DNA from: Thioalkalivibrio sp.
GTDB lineage: Bacteria > Pseudomonadota > Gammaproteobacteria > Ectothiorhodospirales > Ectothiorhodospiraceae
Reading direction: 5' to 3'
Assembly (NCBI GenBank): GCA_003563455.1
Contig: PWRV01000235.1
Coordinates: 1-6,331, forward strand
DNA length: 6,331 nucleotides
This document shows positions 1-5,225 of this stretch, piece after piece. Both the position numbers and the translations under genes were made by a program. Position 1 is the first letter of the stretch. The number at the start of each line of letters is the position of its first letter. The notes below the pieces were generated by a model that worked only from the letters and a program-made list of their open reading frames with translations, had not been told where the DNA came from and made no database searches.

Positions 1-1
1 C

Positions 2-1180
2 GCGCAGCGCTCCCGCGCCGTGCTCGAACGCCGGCGCCCCCTGCTGAGCGACCTGCCCGAAACCATGCGCGCCGGCGAAGACGGCTCCAGCCCCGCCTGG
101 CAACGCTACTGGCGCGTCAACCCGGTGAACGCCTGGATCGGCGGCAATCAACCAACCGCCCCACGCACCTTCTTCCGCGTGGCGAACGAACGCTTCGAAC
201 CCACCTTCGAAGTGTCGCCCGACCACCGCGAACCCTTCGCCGGACTCGTGCAGGAACTGATCGACTACCGCCTCGCCGCGTACGAGGCCCGCGCCGCCGC
301 GACCGCGCCACCAGACAACGTCGTCCCCTTCCAGCCGACCCAACCCAACCGCACCGAACTTCCCTACTTTCCGAACCTGCGCATCGCCTGCGGCCACTTC
401 AAGACCGGGCGCACCGATGCCGAAGAACACCGAAGCCTGGGCACTGGCCACGGCAGCCTGGACCCGGCCCGGCACTTCATCGCCCGCGCGACGGGACACT
501 CGATGGACGGCGGGAAGAACCCGATCCACGACGGCGATTACCTACTCCTCGAGCACGTGTCCCCGCAGAGCGCCGGCGCGATCACCGGCACCGTGATGGC
601 GCTCGAACGCCAGGACGAAACCGGCGACAACCAGTACCTGCTGCGCGTCGTCACCAAGACCCCGGACGGCCGCTACATCCTCAAAGCCAACAACCCGGAT
701 TTCGAAGACCTGGAAGCGACCGAGGCCATGCGCACCATCGCTCGGCTGCGAGCCGTGCTCGATCCACTCGAACTCGCAGTCGGCGAACCTTTCCAGCGCG
801 AAGACATCCCGCCCCTCTTCGGCGAAACCTTCAACCCCGGCAACTGGAACAGCGGCCACGTCGTACTCGCCGACCAGCAGGCTCACATCCTGCTGGTCAC
901 CCTGAACAAACAGGGCAAGGCCGAAGACCACCGCTACCTAGATCACTGGATCGACGACCATACCTTCCACTGGCAGACCCAGAATTCCACCACCCCGCAG
1001 AGCAAACGCGGCAGGGAGATCATCGAGCACGAGCGACTCGGCATCGCGCTACACCTGTTCGTGCGCGACACGAAGCTCAGCGGCGGCAAGGCAGCGCCCT
1101 TCGTCTACCACGGCAAGGTCCGCTACCAGAGCCACACCGGCAGCGGGCCGATGAGCGTGGTTTTCGAGGTCGAGGGCTAA
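2..1180 (+). CDS. 3' part of large protein: S24 (LexA/UmuD-like) domain plus C-terminal DUF3427, probable helicase tail
   Basis: The frame is open to the left edge, so the start lies upstream. The GTG at 20 has no Shine-Dalgarno sequence and is probably internal. Residues are counted from that codon. Residues 24-95 are a linker with W28, YW 30-31, W39 and LIDYRLAAYEA. Residues ~115-245 resemble the S24/LexA fold: an ACG site (C124-G125) resembling the UmuD Cys-Gly cleavage site, then GHSM with candidate nucleophile S161, then IHDGDYLLLE, and a closing hairpin ending in ANNPDF. The usual catalytic lysine appears to be R209, though K213 is nearby. Residues ~270-386 match DUF3427: FHWQTQ, S..G..II.HE, LFVRD, PF.YHGKVRYQ, GPMSVVFEVEG. 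DUF3427 typically ends superfamily II helicases, some with a PLD nuclease domain, so a motor upstream is inferred but not visible. The next gene starts one base after the stop. The DUF3427 call is strong, the S24 call good, and the cleavage activity uncertain. Confidence 0.84.
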   Translation, partial: AQRSRAVLERRRPLLSDLPETMRAGEDGSSPAWQRYWRVNPVNAWIGGNQPTAPRTFFRVANERFEPTFEVSPDHREPFAGLVQELIDYRLAAYEARAAATAPPDNVVPFQPTQPNRTELPYFPNLRIACGHFKTGRTDAEEHRSLGTGHGSLDPARHFIARATGHSMDGGKNPIHDGDYLLLEHVSPQSAGAITGTVMALERQDETGDNQYLLRVVTKTPDGRYILKANNPDFEDLEATEAMRTIARLRAVLDPLELAVGEPFQREDIPPLFGETFNPGNWNSGHVVLADQQAHILLVTLNKQGKAEDHRYLDHWIDDHTFHWQTQNSTTPQSKRGREIIEHERLGIALHLFVRDTKLSGGKAAPFVYHGKVRYQSHTGSGPMSVVFEVEG

Positions 1181-1181
1181 C

Positions 1182-1616
1182 ATGCCACCGATCAAACAGG
1201 TCGTCTGCGCGGTCATCCGCGACAGGGAAGGACGCATCCTGCTGGCCCGCCGCGCGCCTGGTCAGCATCTCGAAGGGCACTGGGAACTTCCCGGAGGGAA
1301 AGTGGAGCCGAGCGAATCGCTAGAGGCCGCGCTACAGCGGGAATTGGCCGAAGAACTGGGGCTCGCGGTTACCGTAGGGGAAGAATTGGCGCGAACCGAG
1401 CACCACTACGATCGCGGGAGTATCGAGTTGATCGCATTGGCCACCAGGGCCAACAGTGACGTCGCGCTGATGACCGTTCACGATGCCGTCGCCTGGTTGA
1501 CACGGGACGAAACCAAGGCGATTGTCGTGGCTCCAGCGGACATCCCCTTGCTGGAGTCGGTTTGGAACGCCCAGGGAGCTGTTATCGGAATACCGCGTCC
1601 AACGTCGATGCGGTAA
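1182..1616 (+). CDS. MutT-type Nudix hydrolase, (d)NTP pyrophosphohydrolase
   Basis: This 144-residue protein should hydrolyse a (deoxy)nucleoside triphosphate to the monophosphate and pyrophosphate with Mg2+ in the cytoplasm. The Nudix box is perfect: G39, E45, then RELAEELGL at 53-61, giving GX5EX7REUXEEXGU. ELPGGKVEPSES precedes it, and the end DAVAWLT...APADIPLLE is usual for MutT-like dCTP/8-oxo-dGTP enzymes. ATG at 1182 follows the upstream stop by one base, and GAGGG at 1172-1176 lies five bases before it, so translation is coupled to the DUF3427 gene. That suggests the two act together, rather than this being the housekeeping mutT. The last ~17 residues, after LLESVW, lie on or next to the antisense of the Rpn remnant and may be an acquired tail. 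Substrate cannot be read from sequence. Confidence 0.95.
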   Translation: MPPIKQVVCAVIRDREGRILLARRAPGQHLEGHWELPGGKVEPSESLEAALQRELAEELGLAVTVGEELARTEHHYDRGSIELIALATRANSDVALMTVHDAVAWLTRDETKAIVVAPADIPLLESVWNAQGAVIGIPRPTSMR

Positions 1617-1920
1617 GGATACGTTCCGACCAACGCAACAGCGTGTCGGCATCCGCGGATTCCACCTGCTCGCGGGCACCCTCGGGCAGATTGCCAAAAC
1701 GTAATGACAGCTGCCGCAGCAGCATTTGCGCCTCACCCTGCCGTATACCCTTCTTCACACCTTCTTCCCGGCCCTTCTCCATGAACCGCTCTGCAAACCG
1801 TGTCATCTCTGCCACCTCCTCCGGATACCGCTGGCGGCAGACGATGAGTTCATTCTCGTCCAGCGCCGCATAGATGTCGATGAAATCCAGGTGCTTGAGC
1901 CGCCGCCAGCGGGCTCGTGC
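1582..1920 (-). pseudogene. 5'-truncated Rpn-family (DUF4351) transposase/nuclease remnant
   Basis: The minus frame reads ARARWRRLKHLDFIDIYAAL from 1920, then RYPEE, then MTRFAERFMEKG, a charged EEGVKKGIRQG stretch, and the DUF4351-like end LRFGNLPEGAREQVESAD...LLRWSERILTASTLDAVF. This is the C-terminal third of Rpn/PD-(D/E)XK 'recombination-promoting nuclease/putative transposase' proteins, usually about 300 residues. The N-terminal PD-(D/E)XK domain is absent: a TAG at 1921-1923 closes the frame and the NERD gene lies 50 bases beyond. The GTG at 1815 is only a chance start. The stop at 1582-1584 lies inside the convergent Nudix gene (35 bp overlap). Family assignment is firm; loss of function is inferred from truncation. 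Confidence 0.85.
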
Positions 1921-1971
1921 CTATGAATTTGGCGGCCGGGCAGCCCGATCGGCGATGACCGGCTTTCCTCT

Positions 1972-2745
1972 CTACCCGATCTCCTGCGACACCCGGCACT
2001 TGGGATAGCCAGAGCAACCCCAGAATTGCTGACCCGCACGGGCACCGCGGCGAACGTTGCGGATCACCATCGGACTACCGCAGGCCGGACACGAGCGCTC
2101 GGCGGTGGGATCCGCGCGCATCTTCAGGTTGCTCACATGGTTCCGGTGTGTCTCCAGCGATGGCCGCATGCGGCCCGATTCCAGGTCGGAAACCAGTCCC
2201 CGAACCTGCTCCTCCGAGAACACGCGCTCTTGGAACGACTTGATGTGACGAATGTATCCGAGACCCTTCGTCACGTTCGGCGGCATCGGTGTCTTGAACC
2301 GGCTGTCGCCCATGAAGGCCACCACGGAGTGGATGGTGTCGGACGGAACCCCGAGGATTTCTTCCACCGCCTTCACGTGCTTGTAGTTCTGCCGCAGGGG
2401 GTTCTGAAAGCGGAAGGTCTTCCGGAAGATCTTCTGCGTCCATTGCGGTTCCTTCTCCCCGCCGAAGATCCAGCCACCCATGTTCTTCGTTTCGATCACG
2501 AAGACACCGAAGGGGGACACGATCACGTGGTCGACTTGCGTGGTGCCGTCACGCGTCCGCAGCGTGACATTGTGTACCTGACGGTAGGTTTCCCGATCCA
2601 GAGATAGCCTCGCCGTGAGCCGAACCAGTAATTCACCGAAATACCCTTTCACAACCGGCAACCGCACGAGCCCGATAAACAGCGCGACCAGTGCAATCCA
2701 CCACCACGTAGCAAGGCCTTGTACCAGAACTGGGCTCAAATCCAC
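1972..2745 (-). CDS. Membrane-anchored NERD nuclease-related protein with topoisomerase-type zinc finger
   Basis: This 257-residue protein is probably an inner-membrane-tethered nuclease. A hydrophobic segment (residues ~9-31, VQGLATWWWIALVALFIGLV) is followed by a NERD domain (~33-150). Its PD-(D/E)XK-like residues are E38 in KGYFGELLV, D72 in TTQVDHVIV and E85/K87 in FVIETKNMGG. QNPLRQN (114-120) and VKAVEEIL follow, as is usual for NERD. The C-terminus (~219-250) has C219, C222, C244 and C250 in a CPACGSPM...FWGCSGYPKC pattern, a topoisomerase C4 zinc finger often fused to NERD and likely to bind DNA. All catalytic positions are present, so it looks intact. The start is GTG at 2743-2745, preceded by AGGAGA five bases upstream. 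A TAG at 1972 ends it. Its substrate is unknown; a defence role is inferred from its neighbours. Confidence 0.93.
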   Translation of the reverse strand: MDLSPVLVQGLATWWWIALVALFIGLVRLPVVKGYFGELLVRLTARLSLDRETYRQVHNVTLRTRDGTTQVDHVIVSPFGVFVIETKNMGGWIFGGEKEPQWTQKIFRKTFRFQNPLRQNYKHVKAVEEILGVPSDTIHSVVAFMGDSRFKTPMPPNVTKGLGYIRHIKSFQERVFSEEQVRGLVSDLESGRMRPSLETHRNHVSNLKMRADPTAERSCPACGSPMVIRNVRRGARAGQQFWGCSGYPKCRVSQEIG

Positions 2746-2750
2746 TTCGA

Positions 2751-2756
2751 TCTCCT
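2751..2756 (-). promoter_or_regulatory. Ribosome binding site deciding the GTG start of the first NERD gene
   Basis: On the minus strand AGGAGA lies five bases before the GTG at 2745. This supports GTG as the start and keeps the hydrophobic anchor intact at the N-terminus. Confidence 0.75.
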
Positions 2757-2970
2757 GTTCAAAAAGCCGGGCGGTGATGAAGCCTTCAGGCCTTCAGCCG
2801 CGCACCGCTCTGCCATTTCGCTTCAGGCTCTCTCTCAGCAATCAACCGCCAGTCGCTGGACGCTGCAATGGATCTAGTGTCTCGACGCTGGCGAGCAGCA
2901 GTCAATGCGTCACTTCGCCCCGCGGCGGGCACAGGATCGACCTTTTCCGAATAGAGTGCTGCGCTCACTG

Positions 2971-3071
2971 TCACCTAGGCACTTGAGGCGGCAACAGGGA
3001 GACCTGCGAATCCTCCAGCGCGTCTTCCGGCAGGGCGTCATCGCGACGTATAAGAGTCGTCGCTCCTCATC
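2971..3071 (-). pseudogene. Remnant of a UvrD/Rep-type superfamily I helicase (motif VI)
   Basis: The minus strand at 3036-3071 reads DEERRLLYVAMT. This is the helicase motif VI of UvrD/Rep/PcrA/AddA proteins, usually (D/E)EERRLLYVAMTRA(R/K). The frame then gives PCRKTRW, which does not continue the family. A one-base frame change at 3039 gives an open stretch (DALPEDALEDSQVSLLPP...) ending in TGA at 2971-2973, which I do not recognise. No other helicase motif is visible upstream. It is too small to function. A chance match of this length is unlikely, but the family call rests on twelve residues. Confidence 0.45.
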
Positions 3072-3271
3072 ACCGGCCTGCGTCCAGCCACCGCCGTCGA
3101 ACAGTAACGCGTGGTTCAATTCCGCCCCTCACACTACAGAACGGCGCGCGCTGCAGAGTCGGGTTGTGAGACCTTGCCCCATCCGCGCAGGGACCCCATA
3201 CCCATACATTCCTGCCTGCAACGGGTGTCACAGCAATCTCCAAACCCCACCCGAACGCCCGTGGGCCAGGC

Positions 3272-4300
3272 TCATCGCTCGCCACCCCCCTCAGATTGTT
3301 GGAACACCACCCATTCATGGGCACAGTCCTTACAGGTGCCGGTGTAAGCGGGTCCGGACTTCGTCAGCCGGACCTTGCGCGATTGGCATCGCGGACAGTC
3401 CTTCTTCATCGAGGTGTTCGTGCCGCAAGCTCCACAGCGCACGTAGTAACCATACTTGCCGTACATGCCTACGAGATTGTTCTGCTCGCCACATTTCTTG
3501 CAGGCCAGTGCGGGGGCCCGACTCGTCGCTGGCGCGGACGCGACCTGTGTCGTTTCAGGCTCCAGGGTCGACTGTGACAGCGTTTCGGGCGCTGCCTCGG
3601 ATACGGCGGGAGGCTGCGTTACCTGCGCCTTCCGCGGCGGCTCAGCAACCGGCGAACCCTTGGCACCTTCCCCGATGTGGTTCTGCAGCAGGAATTCGCC
3701 AATCCCTTCGAGCTCCTTATCGCTGAAGCGCGGCTTTCCGGTCACCACCCCCTTGGCCCGCGAACCCACAAGCTCGCGCACTTTCTCCGCTACGAACTCG
3801 CTCTTCACCACCCGATTCGCGATCGCACGCGGCATGTCATCGCGATGCAGGATCGCACTACTGGACACTGCGCAGAGCGTTCTCCAGTCGCGGCCCCCAA
3901 TCTGCGTCTGGATGCCCAGGAATCGGCCGAGGAACTTATCTACGTTCTCCTGCAACAGATACTTCACCAGGGTTTCCTGCAGCTCCGCCTGCCGGACCGG
4001 CGAAGGCATCCCGTACCACTCGCCGCGGTAGCTACGCGACCATTCTCCATGGCCGTTCACCTTCACCTCGCCGTAGATGCTCTTGGACTCGATGATCACA
4101 AGCCCGTAGGGATGCACTACCAGGTGGTCAATTTGCGCGCGTTCCCCATTATGCTCGATCCGCAGATCGTTGATAATCCAAACGTTTTCGTCGTTCCCGA
4201 ACTCCCTCCGCAGGTAGAACGCCACGTCCTGCTCCTGCTGGTGGCCCGCCTTCGAACGTTCATCCTGACCGCTCGCTCCGTACTTGTCCTTGAGAATCAT
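3272..4300 (-). CDS. NERD nuclease-related protein with two C-terminal zinc ribbons
   Basis: With the start chosen here it is 342 residues; the numbers below use that start. The N-terminal NERD domain (~15-150) has E23 in GHQQEQDVAFYLRREF, D58 in ERAQIDHLVV and E71/K73 in LVIIESKSIYGEV, the conserved PD-(D/E)XK-like set, then SPVRQAELQETLVKYLL. No membrane segment is visible, unlike the other NERD protein. A Pro/Ala/Ser/Thr-rich linker (~213-262) follows. Then come two four-cysteine zinc ribbons: C267, C270, C289, C292 and C302, C305, C323, C326, likely for nucleic acid or protein binding. ATG at 4300 is preferred over ATG at 4330 because AGGAGG lies four bases before it. It lies 49 bp downstream of the Mrr remnant on the same strand, perhaps once in one operon. 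It looks intact. Its function as a DNA nuclease is inferred from the family. Confidence 0.92.
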   Translation of the reverse strand: MILKDKYGASGQDERSKAGHQQEQDVAFYLRREFGNDENVWIINDLRIEHNGERAQIDHLVVHPYGLVIIESKSIYGEVKVNGHGEWSRSYRGEWYGMPSPVRQAELQETLVKYLLQENVDKFLGRFLGIQTQIGGRDWRTLCAVSSSAILHRDDMPRAIANRVVKSEFVAEKVRELVGSRAKGVVTGKPRFSDKELEGIGEFLLQNHIGEGAKGSPVAEPPRKAQVTQPPAVSEAAPETLSQSTLEPETTQVASAPATSRAPALACKKCGEQNNLVGMYGKYGYYVRCGACGTNTSMKKDCPRCQSRKVRLTKSGPAYTGTCKDCAHEWVVFQQSEGGGER

Positions 4301-4304
4301 CCGA

Positions 4305-4310
4305 CCTCCT
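4305..4310 (-). promoter_or_regulatory. Strong ribosome binding site deciding the start of the second NERD gene
   Basis: AGGAGG on the minus strand, followed by TCGG and then ATG at 4300. A start at 4330 would add ten residues and has only a weak GAGGCGGG in front, so the shorter form is the better annotation. Confidence 0.8.
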
Positions 4311-4349
4311 GAACTGAATAATTTCGGCATCCCGCCTCAACGAATTGCC

Positions 4350-4565
4350 CTATGCCGGCCAATACACGCACGTCATCGGGACCAGGGCACGGGTTTCGGA
4401 ATCCGCTTCATCGTAATGCGCCATCAAGGCGGTTACCAAGCCGTCCAGATCCATCAGCATTAACGGGATCTTCGCCCGGTCGGCCTCGTAGCGCGCCCCC
4501 CTGCTGAAGCCGCCCGTGCTCACGTAAAGACGCTTGTCATCGCCATGTCGGCCACCCAGCGGGAA
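4350..4565 (-). pseudogene. C-terminal remnant of an Mrr-like restriction endonuclease
   Basis: The minus frame carries GGRHGDDKRLYVSTGGFSR, then ARYEADRAKIPLMLMDLDGL, then TALMAHYDEAD, then ALVPMTCVYWPA and TAG at 4350. The pattern (K.LYVSTGGF, YEA.RA.IPL, LD.LV..L..HY, ALVP...YWP) is that of the end of Mrr_cat-type type IV restriction proteins. The winged-helix part and the D...QxK catalytic core should lie upstream and are missing. The similarity stops near 4565, where a palindromic REP-like element begins. The frame stays open further upstream by chance, to about 4763. About 70 residues of a ~300-residue protein remain, so it is almost surely inactive. The family call comes from remembered pattern and could be a relative of Mrr. 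Confidence 0.62.
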
Positions 4566-4569
4566 GGAA

Positions 4570-4675
4570 ACGGGGTCCGGTCTCACATCCCAACACAGCC
4601 CACCAACAGAAAGTTGGATCGTGAGACTCGACCCCGTCTCTGCGTCTCGTGCATCTGACCCCGTCTCGTGACCCC
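4570..4675. repeat. REP-like palindromic element with GACCCC repeats
   Basis: The arms 4570-4594 and 4613-4637 are inverted repeats of 25 bases with 20 matches (ACGGGGTC, GTCTCAC and CCAAC blocks conserved), around an 18-base spacer. A second, tighter hairpin is possible: CCAAC at 4603-4607 with GTTGG at 4613-4617 and an AGAAA loop. GACCCC recurs at 4630, 4657 and 4670, the first two within GACCCCGTCTC. GGGGTC-rich palindromes of this look are familiar from REP/BIME-type elements moved by Y1 (RAYT) transposases. That link is inference. It lies exactly between the Mrr and transposase remnants. Confidence 0.55.
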
Positions 4676-4898
4676 TGATCCTGCGCCGGGTGATGCGGGC
4701 GCGTCTGCACGCGGCCCATACCGGCTTGTCTCCGGAGCGTGCGTTGGAACACCTGACACGCATCCAGCATCACCGCATCCGCATCGCGCAGGGCGATGCG
4801 GTCACCGGGGTGTCGGCGATCAACGCCGGCCAGGCCGGGGTGTTCAGCGCACTGGGGTGAAGAAACCGGCCGCCTCGCAGCAACTGTCGCTGTTGTAG
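4669..4898 (+). pseudogene. Frameshifted C-terminal remnant of a DDE transposase (IS4/IS1634-like)
   Basis: From a TGA at 4669 the frame reads PLILRRVMRARLHAAHTGLS, PERALEHLTRIQHHRIRI and TGVSAINAGQAGVFSALG, with a stop at 4858-4860. The adjoining frame, from within the same GGGG run, continues as VKKPAASQQLSLL and stops at 4896-4898. Joined, they make a typical C-terminal tail of IS4/IS1634-type transposases, so one base has probably been lost in the G run near 4855. The catalytic DDE domain is absent, cut off at the REP-like element. It cannot transpose. The exact IS family is uncertain. Confidence 0.58.
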
Positions 4899-4954
4899 TG
4901 GAGCGGTTTGAAAGCGCTATTCAGAAAAACAGTTAGTTACGCGATTAGCTGTCG

Positions 4955-5225
4955 AACCCGGGTGGCCAAGCTCGCACTGGATACCATGGTGCTCGCCCGC
5001 AAAAAGCAGATTCAGCCACCCGGCCGGTGCGCCGAACCCCCCGAGCAGATCCTCAGCATCCGCCACGACTACAGCGGGCAGGACCTCCTCGGAAGGGCCG
5101 CGGACTGGAACGCTGTGGTACTTCCCCGTCACCTGCGCTACAAGCTTGGAGGCTGCGCCTTCATCCACGGCAATAAAGCCATCGCCTTCTACTTTGCGCT
5201 TTACAGCACCGTGCGGCGGGCGTGA
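4955..5225 (+). pseudogene. Unrecognised coding fragment, probably a C-terminal remnant
   Basis: I do not recognise this product. The plus frame is open from a TTG at 4908 to TGA at 5223-5225, but the first ~15 codons are A/T-rich and unlike the rest. From about 4955 the third positions become strongly G/C (roughly 80 per cent), as in real genes here. The text becomes protein-like: RVAKLALDTMVLARKKQIQ, PPEQILSIRHDYSGQDLLGR, ADWNAVVLPRHLRYKLG, HGNKAIAFYFALYSTVRRA. The minus frame over the same triplets is less G/C-biased in its third positions, so plus is favoured. It overlaps the end of the convergent DUF3427 gene by 25 bp. The absence of a plausible start suggests a 5'-truncated gene; a small intact gene from TTG is possible. 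Confidence 0.4.

Larger units (their letters stand above)
2746..3271. other. Region without an intact gene between the two NERD genes
   Basis: About 525 bp separate the start of the first NERD gene from the stop of the second. Short frames on both strands here lack coherent domain content. The one recognisable element is a UvrD-type motif VI scrap at 3036-3071 on the minus strand. Short direct repeats of CCTTCAG occur near 2783-2798 and a small GCGACG/CGTCGC inverted repeat near 3043-3063. I see no complete RNA gene and no convincing terminator. It is probably decayed coding sequence, and it must hold the promoter of the first NERD gene unless that gene is read from the second one upstream. 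Confidence 0.6.

Noticed and set aside
542..931. 129-codon minus frame inside the left-edge gene
   Set aside because: Antisense to the S24/DUF3427 coding region, which has clear motifs on the plus strand.
2760..2800. Possible terminator (GCCCGGC followed by TTTTT on the minus strand)
   Set aside because: GCCCGGC is a palindrome with no loop, so it cannot form a proper terminator hairpin, and no intact gene lies directly upstream.
2786..2974. 62-codon minus frame in the inter-NERD region
   Set aside because: No recognisable motif, no good ribosome binding site seen, and the third positions are not G/C-biased like the real genes here.
3109..3132. tRNA T-arm-like sequence (GTGGTTCAATTCCGCC)
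   Set aside because: One stem pair fails, the following bases do not make an acceptor end or CCA, and no 5' half of a tRNA lies upstream. An attachment-site remnant is possible but unsupported.
2905..3726. Long plus-strand frame of 273 codons
   Set aside because: It is mostly antisense to the well-supported NERD gene; the product is Arg/Ser/Pro-rich as expected for a shadow of GC-rich coding.
4917..5168. 83-codon minus frame opposite the unknown fragment
   Set aside because: Its codons are the exact complements of the plus frame, its third positions are less G/C-rich, and its Val/Gly-rich text looks like antisense.
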